Part shown: one piece after another, positions 11,231 to 23,102 of the stretch
Numbering within the stretch: position 1 is the first letter of the stretch
How the letters are laid out: every line of letters begins with the position of its first letter
Source of the DNA: Drechmeria coniospora
Taxonomy: Eukaryota; Ascomycota; Sordariomycetes; Hypocreales; Ophiocordycipitaceae
Direction of reading: 5' to 3'
Assembly (NCBI RefSeq): GCF_001625195.1
Contig: NC_054390.1
Span: 7,723,222-7,787,221, forward strand
DNA length: 64,000 nt
Notes under the pieces: model-generated
Told to the model about the DNA's origin: nothing
Seen by the model: only the letters and a program-made list of their open reading frames with translations
The model's database searches: none
Made by a program: the position numbers and the translations under genes

Positions 11231-12848
11231 CAACGCAGACGCATCGTTCCATCATGCGGCGGCTACCACGCGGTGCCGTGAGGGTACCCGGGTAGTGGCT
11301 GTTGGCAAGATTCGCAGCGCTGAAAACGTCGGTCCGCTGCATCGTGCCATGATTCTCTCCGGATGAACGTCCGTCTATGGGCGAGAGTATCATGACATGG
11401 TGCAGCTCTCACATGAAACCTATCGGCTGCCGACCTCCGCTGTCGACGAAGACGACATGATTTGAACGCATGCTGGTTCGACAACGGAAGAGAGCTCGGA
11501 ACCAACCGAGCCCTGTGCACACATTACGCACATGCCTCAGGGCGTGACAACTCGGATGCGACAGGGCCTCGTTGGGAATCTTCACGCCTAGTGTATATGA
11601 TCGCGTTGGTAGAATAGCACAAATCCTATGAGTGGCAGACGAAGGAAGTGCATGTACATGTAGCACAGGAGAAATCCTTAACCAAGGGGGCCACTGGGGG
11701 AATCGAAGCGGATGCGAATATCAGAAGCTCATGTCGGTGATGAGAAAATACACAGCGAGCACCTAACACTTTGTCACTGCCAGCCCTACTTTTCTTTGTC
11801 GTATCCCTTGTCAATGGAGTCGTACAAGGGGATCCTCATTATTTTCTGCAGGGCGGCCTTGAAACAGCGGTCGCCCAGCGACAGCGACAGCTAACACTCG
11901 GCCGCCTGCCTGGATGGAAGCGTCCTCGAGCAGTGGACCTGAATTTGAAATGACGGGCAGTCTGTCTTCAATGTTCAGGCACTAAGGCAACGAACAGGTT
12001 GTCGCCCGTGTCATTATTTTCTTATTTTCTTTTTTCTGGCGGCCCTTTTTTTTGTTCAAATTCCATCATCGCCTTGCAACTTCGTTTGGCCTCCTTCTTG
12101 CCATCTTCTCAACCGCAACGATCCTTTCTTTGTTTTCGCAGTCGGTCGTTCCCAGGCGAGCATCATTCGCACTCGGTCAGCAAGCTTCTGACAGGCTGGC
12201 CTTGCACTTCCTTGCGTTTTTCATCTCAGCTCACGCACGCCTTTGTTTGTTTCGTCCATCCTCTTTTTTTCTTTTCTTTTCCATCTGCCAGGGAGGAAGC
12301 GAGGGGGTTGAGCCAAATCGCCAGTCAGCTTCGCTCTCGCTTGCCTGGTTGCTTACCTACTGTTGGTACCTTGTAGTATTGTTCAGTTACAGTACGCAGT
12401 TTGCTGATACGTACTTACAGTGTAGTACAGTACTTGTACAGTACAACTCGTAAGTACAGTACAAGTACCGACAGCGAACGGGTAATAATACATGTGCTTA
12501 TTTGCAGAAATTCCAGGTACCTTCTCCAGTACTCGGTACCTCCAAAATTGTTGATGGTCGTCCTGCAGCACCTGGCCCGCCCAACAATTACACTGATACA
12601 CTAATCATCAATTAATACACCTAATAATAATTACTCAAGGACGGAGTACGGAGTAATAATACAAGGTGACACAGTACAGAGTACCGACCTCTGAGGGTCC
12701 CAAACAAAGGCGGCGGAGGCGGAGAATGAACAAACGGCTATAGGTTGTCGAAGGCCTATTAACATCATCTTTGTCCGGATCAAGAATTTTAGGTCCCCGG
12801 AGAGAAAGTCGGTCGCGATTTCGGTCACTACCAACAAAGGCCGCCGCC
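11231..12848. other. Intergenic, includes pyrimidine-rich leader of the CLIP-170 gene
   Basis: No convincing coding region. Bases 12010-12300 are strongly CT-rich with T-runs and probably form the promoter or 5' UTR of the next gene. Bases 12400-12665 carry GTAC/CGGAGTAC words. The segment 12641-12663 is repeated exactly at 26448-26470. Confidence 0.5.
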
Positions 12849-15513
12849 ATGGCTCCGACAGCAACCCTCACCGCAACCAGCAGCACAACGTCCACGACGC
12901 CTAGCCACAGCCACCGTGCCCTATTTGCTGGCGGCAGCAGCACCACCACCAGACCTGCCTTTGGCCGTTCCCTTCGAAAGCTCGCCACCGCAGCCTCGAC
13001 TCCCGACCTCAGCTCCCTCTACGCCGCCCAAGGCTCATCGACGTCCCCCGTTTCGAGCTTGTCGCGCAAGGGTTCGCTGGCCCTGCTGACGCCGAGCTCG
13101 CTTGCCAGCATCCCCGATGTTAGCGAGGCGTACGCCCTCGACTCTGTCCTGAGCGATTCAACCTACATGATGACCCCCGCGACCCCGGGACAGCTCTCCG
13201 TCTCGGCCGTCGACGTCGTCGTCGGCGACGCTGTCGACGTCCCCGGGGGCATGCATGGCATCGTCCGCTTCATCGGCTCCGTCCAGGGGAAGAGGGGAAC
13301 CTTTGCCGGAATCGACCTTCACGCGGATCACGCAGCCAAGGGCAAGAACAACGGCGATGTGGACGGGTACGCACATGGACACCCCCCTCCCTTCCTCCCC
13401 GCCGTCGATGGAAATGACGCCCGCCGTAGCTGACATGGCCGTGCCTGTGCTCGTCTGGGACAGAATCGCATACTTCTTGACGACCCTTCCCGGGGCTGGC
13501 ATTTTCGTTCCCGTCTCGAAGGTCACCCGACGAGGTTTCTCCCACAGCGCAGTCAAGGGTTTTCCGATGACGCCGACTCCGAGTGCTTCCGCCGGATTGC
13601 GGAACATGAACCATGCGACAACCTTTACACCCCCTACACCGGGCCGCCATCAGTTCAGCGTTTCTGTCGGCCCGGCTGCGAAGGCACCGAGCCCGCATGG
13701 CAGGAAACCGAGAATGTCGCTCCCTCGATCCGAATCCCCCGTTCGACGAGTCCAGATGACGCCGGGCCCTCGCCCATCCATTTCCGCTCCCGTCAAAGTG
13801 CCTCCGAGATACGGAAGCCCGACCAACAAATTCTCCCAGAGCGTGCGGGGAGCGGCTGTCGACCCCAGCAAAAAGATTCGCCTCGCCGCCGCCACAGGAT
13901 CTCGCAGTGCTTCCGCCTTGGGCTCCACTCGCGACCTGGACGATGAGGCTGCCCTGCTGGACCTGCAACGAGTCAAGACGAACGGCAGCACCGGCTCGGC
14001 ATCTTCCTCGAGCAACCTGAGATCACTTGGCCCCGCCTCGCGCGCCAACGCCGCCAACGAGGAAGAGCTCGAACGACTCCGAACGCTGCTCGAGGATCGC
14101 GACCGTCAGCTGAGGGAACAGACGACGACGTTGGCCGATATGGAGAGCAGCTTGGTCGAGCTGCAGACTCTCATGGAACACCCCGATGGTCTCGCCTTTC
14201 GAAGGAACAGCATCGATGACAAGGACACGGCGCAGCTTCGGCATCTGCTGCGGGAGAAGAGCGAAAAGGTTGCCATGCTCACGACAGAGTTTGATGCCCA
14301 CCGAGCCGATTTTCGGAGCACCATCGACACGCTGGAAATGGCGAGCTCGGAAACCGAGCGAGTGTATGAGAAGCGCATCGAGGAGCTCATGATCGACCTG
14401 CGGGAGTTGGAATCGAGGAACCTCGACGTCGAATCGGTCGCGAGCCAGCTGAAGCAGCTCGAAGAGCTCGTGCAGGAGCTCGAGGAGGGCCTGGAGGATG
14501 CCCGCCGGGGTGAGGCGGAAGCTCGCGGGGAAGCCGAGTTCCTCCGAGGCGAGGTGGAGAGGACCAGGACGGAGCTGCGGCGCGAACGCGACAAGGCCGA
14601 ATCCGGCGGCCACTTACACGGTGAGCATGCCGCGCTCTCGAAGGAGCTCGAGAAAAAGGAAGATGAGATTCGGGGTCTCAAAGCGATCATACATTCTCTC
14701 AGCCGAGATTCCATCCTAGACCAGGCTGCGCTCCAGCGACCTGGCTCCTTGGTTGCCTCTGGCGATTCTGCCGATACCTTCGACAACAAGATGGGCCGTG
14801 AGGAGTTGGTACGGCAGATGAGGGAGCGGCAGGCACTTGCGGAGCAGAAGAACACGCGGCAGGCACTCACGGTGCAGATGAACACGCGCGAGGCGGACAT
14901 GGAGCAGGAGTCGGACGCCCTTCAAACCCCCGTGGCTGCTCATCAGCCTTCGGTCAGGGACTCTCGAGATACCGTCATTCCTGCGCCTACGCACGAGCGG
15001 CGCTCACGCGAAGCTACCCACAAGCGCTCCAACACCCTTGGCAGCATGCGCGAGAGCGACGCATACTCCACCGCCACCGAGACCAGCACCCTCTGGTGTG
15101 AGATTTGCGAGACGGGCGGCCACGACCTCTTGACGTGCACCAACATGTTTGCGTCCGATGGCCCAAGAATCGCTGGCGGAAGCAACGCTGGAGACCCCGT
15201 CGCGAACCCCGTCGCGAACCCCGTCGGAACCCCCATCAAAAACCTCGTCGGATTGAGGAGGCGGAGCAAGAGCCCTATCCGTGAAGTCCCCCAACCGGAC
15301 CTCGCCAGCTCCCAGTCGCCTTCCACGTCACCCGCGAAATCCAAGACGATGCCTCCAACCACGATGCCACCCGTCAAGATCCTACCAAACCCCATGGAAT
15401 CTGGTCCCGTCGCCGGCAAGGAGAGCGGCATCATGGACCCGGAAAAGTGGTGTGCCGTGTGCGAACGGGACGGTCACGACAGCGTCGACTGCCCGTTTGA
15501 GGATGCCTTCTAG
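12849..15513 (+). CDS. CLIP-170 / Bik1-type microtubule plus-end tracking protein
   Basis: Two exons, 12849-13366 and 13464-15513 (855 aa). The start has an ideal context (CCGCCGCCATGG). A CAP-Gly domain lies at about residues 119-193 and is split by the intron: GIVRFIGSVQGKRGTFAGIDL, the GKNNG tubulin-tail-binding motif, then GIAYFLTTLPGAGIFVPVSKV. A Ser/Pro/Arg-rich linker follows, as in the microtubule-binding region of CLIPs. A long coiled coil covers about residues 370-590. Two C-terminal zinc knuckles, CEICETGGHDLLTC (about 718) and CAVCERDGHDSVDC (about 835), match the CLIP-170 module that binds dynactin and LIS1. The domain order is complete. The family tracks growing microtubule ends and affects nuclear positioning and polarity in hyphae. 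Three NPVAN/NPVGT-like direct repeats sit between the knuckles. Confidence 0.95.
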
Positions 15514-17273
15514 GGGTGCCTACCAGGGACGACTCCATTTCGTCGCAGACGGAAGCGAAGGACGGAGTTGTGCGACGAAGAAACTCTGTGCTCAGTGTGC
15601 AAGGACGTGATGATACCCCATCACGAGGGGTACCTTTTCTCGTTTGTCGGAATCATCCTTGGCTTGATGCATTGTTAGTGATACCATTCTGGCATTATGG
15701 CTGCCCTTTACTTGTTTCTCATGACGTATTTGGACTCTCTCGGCGAGTACGAAGTCATCGCGCCCGCAACCTGGTACTGGGCGACGATGCCTTCTAGGTG
15801 CTAGGTTCTGGGTAGTACTGTAACCAGGTATCCGGGTGACCAGGGAGGCAGCCTAGTACCTAGAAGTGACCGAACCGTGCGATATGACTACATGGAATTG
15901 ATAGTTTTCATACTCGACCTCCTCTCGGATCTTGCACATAGGACGCCTGTAGGTTCAACCAAGACCGGGTGTCTAAGTAGACCTCGGCTCGGCTGGTTGC
16001 TACCCTGTGCTGTTAGCGGCGAGGCAGCGAACACCTGAAAGCGCATCAAACATAAACTCTCCAAAGTATGACTACCAGTCCAGGTTTGTAAGCAGCTTGA
16101 CCGGATGACGCTCGACTCGTATGTAATATAGTATGGAACATACTACCTAGTAGTTTGGAACCCGCACTCATGCAGTGCGAGTACGGAGCACTACTTAAGT
16201 ACTAGCATTACTTGTGCTGTCACGAGTACGGAGTAATACTTGCTTATGCATACAGTACCTGTACAAGTACAAGTCCCTACCCTACCTACGGAGTACTCCG
16301 TCCTGGCATCGATTATTGATTAATATTACCCCTCTTGCGAGTCTGACTTGGCGGCCGTGACGGGCTCCACTGCTAGTCCCTGGTTTTAAAGGGGCGCTAG
16401 GATGGCAAAGGCTACAAGTACATGTAGACATGAATTTAGAAGGCGCCTCACTAAGCGGATGTTAACGATCGACCTTGAGCTTACCATCAGAATCGACGTT
16501 CGCAACGCACGAAATCACCATCTACGTGTAGAATGTCGCCATTTAAATGGAAAGCGTCCTAAGTGATCCGGATAGGCTATTATAACTCATAATTTTCTTC
16601 CCTTACAAACGTTCTTCGAGTGAGCACTAGGGTGTCGAAATTCCGCCGAGAAGTCGTGCACTATCAGCACCGCCACAGTGTCGACTTTCTTCGATACAGT
16701 TCCATGAGGCGCATCAGCCTCGGGGCGACCCCTGCAACCTCCCTCTAATTTTTAATTCTTCCAAGACGCCCTGCCTCTCGTTCCTGACGACGTAACGTTC
16801 AATCTCGTTTTTGAACCAACCTTTGTCTTGTTCACCGGAGTCGAGACACGGCAACTGCCTGCGTTACTTCGATACCCCATCCCTGAGTCTTCTCAGCATT
16901 CAAGGACTAGACTCGTTCGCACGTGATCGCAAGCCATCCTGCAAATTTTCTCGTTGTCATACAGCCGACCAACATTGATCCATTCACATATCGGATTTTC
17001 GAGGTACGTACGCAAATACACTTCTCTCCTGAGCCATCTTGCGCGATCGGTGCCGCACGACCACATTGGCTTGTTCTCTGATTCCCCATCCCTTTGCCCT
17101 CTTTGTGCTTCGGGCCCCGTACTCATCTGTTTTGCAGCACCGACTTGCATCAGGCCAGCCGTCTCCGAAAACACGCCCCCGACGCCTTGTTGTTTCTCTC
17201 GCGCGCTCTCGGTGCTGATATCCTCTCGATCCGAATTTCTCCACCCGAACGCATCCCCTCGTAGTTGGGCATC
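15514..17273. other. Intergenic; promoter and leader of the DnaJ gene
   Basis: No gene recognised. Bases 16140-16330 hold TACGGAGTA/GTAC words, including the perfect palindrome ACGGAGTACTCCGT at 16288-16301. From 16600 to 17270 the DNA is CT-rich and probably forms the DnaJ promoter and 5' UTR. I looked for clear heat-shock elements (alternating GAA/TTC) and saw only imperfect ones. Confidence 0.45.
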
Positions 17274-18697
17274 ATGGTGAAGGAAACCAAGTATTACGAC
17301 ACCCTTGGTGTAGGTGTCTCTCCATGCCCATGTCCTCGACCCGTACCTCCCATCACTCAACTGACATACGCCCCAGGTTTCTCCGGGAGCTACCGAGCAG
17401 GAGTTGAAAAAGGCGTACAAGATAAACGCCCTCAAGTATCATCCTGGCATGTCACACGGCAACATTCGTTCATATTGGACCAACTCTAACTATTTGTAGA
17501 CAAGAACGCCCATAACCCAGCCGCCGAGGATAAGTTCAAGGAGGTTTCTCACGCCTACGAGGTTCTTTCCGACCCGCAGAAACGACAACTCTATGACCAA
17601 TACGGCGAAGCCGGCCTTGAGGGCGGCGCTGGTGGAGGCGGCATGGCTGCCGAGGATCTGTTCGCCCAGTTCTTCGGAGGCGGTGGCTTCGGCGGCATGG
17701 GCGGCATGTTTGGTGGCATGAACAATCGTGGCCCCCCCAAGGCGCGAACCATTCACCACACCCACAAGGTATCACTCGAGGATGTCTACCGTGGCAAGAT
17801 TTCCAAGCTCGCACTACAACGCTCCATCATCTGCCCCAAATGCGAGGGCCTGGGCGGCAAGGATGGCGCCGTCAAGAAGTGCCAGGGCTGTGATGGCCAC
17901 GGTATGAAGACGATGATGCGCCAGATGGGTCCCATGATTCAGCGATTCCAGACTGTTTGCCCCGACTGCAACGGCGAGGGCGAGATAATCAAGGAGAAGG
18001 ACCGCTGCAAGCAGTGCAACGGCAAGAAGACAATTGTCGACAGGAAGGTTCTCCATGTGCACGTTGACAGGGGCGTTCGCAACGGTACCAAGGTCGAGTT
18101 TCGTGGAGAGGGTGACCAGTCCCCCGGTGTCCAGGCCGGTGACGTTGTCTTCGAGATTGAGCAGAAGCCCCACAACCGATTCACGCGAAAGGATGACGAC
18201 CTTCTTTACAAGTGCGATATTGAGCTGGTTACCGCCTTGGCCGGTGGCATAATCTACGTCGAACATTTGGACGAGCGATGGCTTAGCATCGAAATCATGC
18301 CTGGCGAGGCTATCGCACCTGGTAAGAATGCTCGTCTCATCCCTGCCGGTGAATCTTTCGCTAAATTTCGACCCTAGACGCTGTCAAGATGGTACGCGGT
18401 CAGGGTATGCCATCGCCCCGCCACCACGACTTGGGCAATCTTTACATCCACTTTAATGTCAAATTCCCCGAGAAGAACTGGTCGTCGGATCCTGCCACCT
18501 TTGAGGGTCTTCGAACACTGCTTCCAACCCCTTCCGTTCAGAATATCCCGCCTGTCAACGCGACTAGCGAACCGGCCGATCTCGAGGATTTGGATACCCA
18601 GGCCCAAGGCAGAGTCTTTGGCAGCCCTGGGATGGGCGAGGACGAAGATGAGGACGGCCACCCTGGCGCCGAGCGTGTGCAGTGCGCTTCGCAGTAA
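17274..18697 (+). CDS. YDJ1: Type I HSP40 co-chaperone, YDJ1/Mas5 (DNAJA) family
   Basis: Four exons: 17274-17309, 17377-17446, 17500-18321 and 18378-18697 (415 aa). The J domain starts [18 protein letters not shown] and carries HPDKN, which stimulates the ATPase of HSP70. A Gly-rich region ([15 protein letters not shown]) follows. The zinc region has [24 protein letters not shown] and CKQCNGKK. The C-terminal substrate-binding domain contains [18 protein letters not shown]. The protein ends VQCASQ, a CaaX box (CASQ) predicting farnesylation and anchoring at ER or mitochondrial membranes. Intron 2 (17447-17499) has a GC donor; only this choice keeps the HPD motif. Length and order match YDJ1/Mas5, the cytosolic partner of SSA-type HSP70. 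Confidence 0.96.
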
Positions 18698-19187
18698 CGG
18701 CATTCGTTCTACCTCGGTGTTGAAGCAGCGCGTCGATCCCTGTGGGGGTCCAACACCATTCGCTGCCCTTGGTGCGCGAGGCCGGAGTGGAATGAGCATG
18801 CGCTGCGACCTGCGCAGTATTATTTCGTCCTCGCCTGCGAGCCCGTATTCTCGTTCAATGACCTCGGTGCCCGATTGAGATCAGAGTGGACAAGCAGCGC
18901 CGAGTCCGTCTGGGGAAGCGAGATATGCACAGGACTAGCAGCATCACACAGGAAGCCTACGACCTTGTCGAGGAGCAGGCCTGAAGCATTTGATCTGGTT
19001 GTCTGGCGTTATAGAGGGTATAGATGACTCGATGGTTGTTTCTGCAGACGTAGACCTACGAATATTATGATTTCTTGCAACTCTCCTGTTGGCATGACGT
19101 TCATTTCATTTATGTGATGCACCAGAGGCACTGCGTCTCATGTCCAATGTCCCATACCGTGACGACGCAACATGTCGCGGTTGTTCC
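18698..19187. other. Convergent 3' region between DnaJ gene and TRM82
   Basis: Expected 3' UTRs of two converging genes. An open frame across 18800-19027 has no recognisable domain and lacks an ATG at a sensible place, so it is not annotated. Confidence 0.4.
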
Positions 19188-20928
19188 TTAGACTTCGGCC
19201 CCAGGACCCTGACCCCCAACCTCGGCGCCATCAACGTCGGCCTCGGCGTTCTCAGCGCCGTCAGTTTGCTTTCTAAGATTTTCAACCGTGTACAGCAGGC
19301 TGCGGACCTCCTGTTCGGAGGCTTCCACCTCATCAGCCTCCAACCCTTCGTCATGGATAGATGGCTCCGTGTCAATGGCCAGCCGTCCATCCCTTATTTC
19401 TAGAGTGAACATCTGTAGGCTTTTGGCTTGAGGCACCTGGCTTGGGTCCATGGCGACAATGAGCCGTGGTAGTGTGGTACCGTCGGATGCGGCGACGGAT
19501 AAGTGCAGCGGCGTTGCAGGGAGTTGAATGACATTGACATGGTCGAGTACGTTGCTGGCGGTAAGCTGCCACGAAAAGATGGAATTTACACTGCATGATG
19601 TTAGATACCGACCTCGTGGTCACGGCCATTCTGCTTACCTTTCGCAGATGGCGAGGACGTAGACAACTTCTCCCGATTCGGAGGAGTGCACAAATGAGTA
19701 CAGGCCTGTGACCGCGATCTTGGCGGTTTCCGGGGCATTCGCTTGAGCTAGTAAAAGAAGGTTCGTCGTGGACAAGACTTTACCCGCTTTCCAGTCCCAT
19801 ACAAACAATTCCTCATCCCCTCCCCCTGAGACTAGGATCTCGTCCCTAGAGGATGGAATCATGATCTCGCTGACGAATTGCTTGTGTCCCAGGCAGAACC
19901 CTTCGATAATGTGCGCCTGTGGGACGTAGCGAGATACTCTGATGTGTTCGTCACGATCACCCGTGATGATATACCTTCGGCTATCAGACTTTCCCAGCAC
20001 CAAGGTCGTCAGTAATGAGACGTGGCCCAGAAGCAGCGTCAATTCAAAGGCAGGCTCCTCATCCTTCGCTGGCTCCTCGCCCCTCTTCTTTTTCAGTTCG
20101 AGCTGCTTCCTCTGATTGTCGAGAGCCTCGCGGTTGCGCTTGGAGTGCACGGTGAGCGGGTTTGCCTCGAGCACGATCGTCTTGGCCACAGGATTTGGTG
20201 TGGAGACGCGAGGCGCCGATTCTGCCGAGGTAGAGTTCATGATAAGAGGTAGCGAGTAGACATCACCAAACTTGTCGGCGCACATGATCTGGGCCTCCGG
20301 GGTTATCGTGACGGCCGAAGGGCGTTTAGGCATTGTTCTACCCTGATGTTAGCGCAAATCCAGTGATGTATGGCTGAAACGAGACGCCGTACCTTTGGCT
20401 TAGCCGTGTGAGACTTCCATGCCCATCGTGAGCAAATACCCAAATGACTTTATCGTGACCAGATACAGCCAGCACATGACGGCCATCCTCGGTACTGGTG
20501 AGTAGGGTAACTACAGGACGATCAGGCACGCGGGCCACTTGGTGCTTCTTGCTTTCATGATGGGTCTTCTTGTTCTTGGCCTTGCTCTCCTTCGATTTGC
20601 CCTTCCTTTCGCAAGGTTGACCGGCCCCTCTATCCTCTGCGGCATCGTCAACGACTGCCTTGTTGTCGACGCCGGCATCTGTCTTCTGCCTCTTGGCCGG
20701 CGGCTCACTTTCGTCAACCCCCACGTCATCGTCAACATCCACAGAAGGCTCCTTCTCAGATTTTGTCTCCGAAATAACCTCGCGCGCCTTGGTAACTTTC
20801 TCTACATCCGGGTGTTGCCATGTTGAGATGTGTTTGCCGTCTGGAAGGTTGAAGGAGTGAATCTTGCCTCCACGAACGGCAAAGAGGATGTCGCCTCGGC
20901 AGTGGACCTGGTTGTACGGAATCTTCAT
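19188..20928 (-). CDS. TRM82: TRM82/WDR4, non-catalytic subunit of tRNA m7G46 methyltransferase
   Basis: Three exons: 20928-20393, 20337-19639 and 19590-19188 (545 aa). The start MKIPYNQVHCRGDILFAVRGGKIHSFNL is the first beta-propeller blade. A low-complexity acidic/basic insertion (about residues 50-125) precedes blades such as VVTLLTSTEDGRHVLAVSGHDKVIWVF. Exon 2 holds FELTLLLGHVSLLTTLVLG, RRYIITGDRDEHIRVSRYP-type and FVSEIMIPSSRDEILVSGGGDEELFVWDW blades. GDRDEHIRVSRY is a strong family signature. TRM82 forms a heterodimer with the methyltransferase TRM8/METTL1 and stabilises it for m7G46 formation in tRNA variable loops. Human WDR4 and yeast Trm82 are shorter; the extra length is mainly the insertion and a longer acidic C-terminal tail. 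Confidence 0.93.
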
Positions 20929-21604
20929 CGTTCTTTCGTTGGATGGAAAATAGCGTCTGGTAGTTCAATCAAGCATCACTTTGATCGATTCTGCCCACTT
21001 GCCAGTCAGTGATGATGAATATCAATGTCCGACTATCCAAAATCTGAAGCACAACAATGCTCATGAAGGAAAAAAGATACATCCATACTGTACGGAGTAC
21101 ATGTACTCCGTATACTAGGTGTACTTACGGAGTTCAGTAGGTAAGTAAGTACTGTACGGAGTACTTACTGTAGGTATGTCAAGCCGTTGTACAACTATTA
21201 CGGAGTTTGTACTTAAGTACGTAAGTACATGTACATGTACTTACTGTACCATGCACTATAGCACAGTAAAATGTACTCCGTACTGTGCTGTAGACCGCAC
21301 ATGATTCTTGCAGGTGCCTAAGTAAGTACTATACCTCAGTACTTCGGTGTACATGTACTTGTGCAGGTACATCTCACGCCCACTTGTCATTGAGCATCCC
21401 CTCTATCAATCCCCAATGAGGTTTAGTCTCTCCAAAGCCCTAAGCAGCAATGGCTGCTGCATCACACAATTTGTCGGCGGCTTCTAAAATCCGAAATTTC
21501 TCCTGCTCACCAATTCGCGACAACTTCACGTCACCCATATACCACCAACCGAATTATACAAACTCCCTTGCCCTTAAACATCCTGCCTTCATAAATAAGA
21601 AGAT
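20929..21604. promoter_or_regulatory. Shared divergent promoter region of TRM82 and RPP0
   Basis: The 676 bp between two divergently transcribed translation genes. The centre (21085-21370) is packed with GTAC, CGGAGTA and AAGTAC words and contains a 22-bp perfect palindrome at 21091-21112. The RPP0-proximal part contains AGCCCTAAGC near 21437, close to the telobox-like CCCTAA element often upstream of ascomycete ribosomal protein genes. That last reading is tentative. Confidence 0.5.
21091..21112. repeat. 22-bp perfect palindrome built from TACGGAGTACA
   Basis: The sequence equals its own reverse complement over all 22 bases. The half-site is TACGGAGTACA. It lies 163 bp upstream of the TRM82 start and 493 bp upstream of the RPP0 start. 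Confidence 0.95.
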
Positions 21605-22658
21605 ATGGGGGGCAAGTCTGCAAACAAGGCCGGCTACTTCGACAAGCTCAAGGGCTTGTTGGAGGCCTACAAGTCGATCTTCATCGTCACCATCGACAAT
21701 GTCTCCTCGCAGCAGATGCACGAGATCCGTCATGCCCTCCGCGGCAAGGGCGTCGTCCTGATGGGAAAGAACACCATGGTACCGCCTCCGCATGCAGGAT
21801 TTATCGCAACATGATGCTAACTATGCTGCCCTCTCAGGTCCGCCGTGCGCTCCGAACCTTCATCCTCGACACCCCCGAGTATGAGAAGATCCTGCCTCAC
21901 GTCAAGGGAAACGTCGGCTTCGTTTTCACCAACGACGACCTCAAGGAGGTTCGCGACAGTCTTCTGGCCAACCGAGTTGCCGCTCCTGCTCGTGCCGGTG
22001 CCCTGGCCCCCGTCGATGTTTGGGTCCCCGCTGGAAACACCGGCATGGAGCCCGGCAAGACGTCCTTCTTCCAGGCCCTCCAGGTCCCTACCAAGATTGC
22101 CCGTGGTACCATTGAGATCACCACCGATCTTAAGCTCGTCGAGGCCGGCAACAAGGTCGGTCCCTCCGAGGCCACCCTGCTCAACATGCTCAACATCTCC
22201 CCCTTCACCTACGGTATGGGCATTGCCCAGGTCTACGACCAGGGCCAGAGCTTCCCGGCCGAGATTCTCGACATTGGTGAGGAGCAGCTCCTCAAGGCCA
22301 TGAGCAGCTGCATCAACGCTGTCGCCACCATCTCCCTGGCAATCAACTTCCCCACCTTGCCTTCGGTTATGCACTCCCTCGTCAACTCGTACAAGAACCT
22401 CTTAGCCGTTGCTGTCGAAACCGAGATCACATGGCCCGAGATTGAGCAGCTCAAGGACCGCATCGCCAACCCCGATGCTTACGCCTCTGCTGCTCCTGTT
22501 GCGGCTGCTACCTCTGGTGGCGCCGCCGAGGCCAAGCCTAAGGAGGAGGAGAAGGAGGAGGAAGAGGAGGATGATGAGGGCTTCGGTGGTCTCTTGTACG
22601 TGCCCTTGTTGTGCCCCCTGATGATTTGGTTCAAGCTAACAGTGCCTACAGCGACTAA
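21605..22658 (+). CDS. RPP0: 60S ribosomal stalk protein P0 (uL10)
   Basis: Three exons: 21605-21778, 21838-22595 and a 7-nt last exon at 22652-22658 (312 aa). The N-terminus [28 protein letters not shown] and the rRNA-binding domain with [21 protein letters not shown] are highly conserved. The centre holds [12 protein letters not shown] and [15 protein letters not shown]. The end is the Ala-rich hinge, then an acidic stretch and the stalk signature [10 protein letters not shown], whose last codons come from the tiny third exon. P0 anchors two P1/P2 heterodimers at the GTPase centre of the large subunit and recruits elongation factors. The length is identical to yeast P0. Regulation is presumably shared with other ribosomal protein genes. 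Confidence 0.97.
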
Positions 22659-23102
22659 ATGTCGGTGCATCACGTTGGAGTTCGACAGGCTGCATTCGCT
22701 TCATTTCGATTCATGTTTCATGGATTTGCAACGTGTAGATAACTCGCCCGCAAGATTTCGCAAGCTCTTGCGGCGATCGGATGACACGGGAATACTGAAC
22801 GCGATGCCTACTGAACCAGATTCCAGCGTGAACTGACGTGTATGTCGAGCACATGCAATGCTCGGTCCCCATCTTGGCAGGTTGGTTTTTTTTTCCTTTC
22901 AGATTCTTTCCCGCTTGGATGATTATATACATTATTCATGAGCTTTTTAACCCTGAACTCTCCTGAAGACACCAAACACTTTTTATGACATTCCGTCTAT
23001 TCAGCCTATTTTACACTTGCCACCGTTTGGAGTATAATGACTGACTTGGGCACACCTCTAGTTTTGCCGTACCCTTCATGGGATACACTTTCCAGTCCTC
23101 GA
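22659..23102. other. Convergent 3' region between RPP0 and MSH1
   Basis: 3' UTR sequence of two converging genes, with a T-run near 22888 and AT-rich DNA around 22920-23040. No gene recognised. Confidence 0.4.

Noticed and set aside
15516..15797. A 93-codon frame just after the CLIP-170 stop
   Set aside because: It is adjacent to the stop codon with no domain and no room for a promoter. The shared GATGCCTTCTAGG at both ends is more likely chance or a small duplication in the 3' UTR.
17437..17499. A GT donor at 17451 in the DnaJ gene
   Set aside because: It would replace the obligatory His-Pro-Asp with His-Pro-Gly; the GC donor four bases earlier restores the motif and frame.
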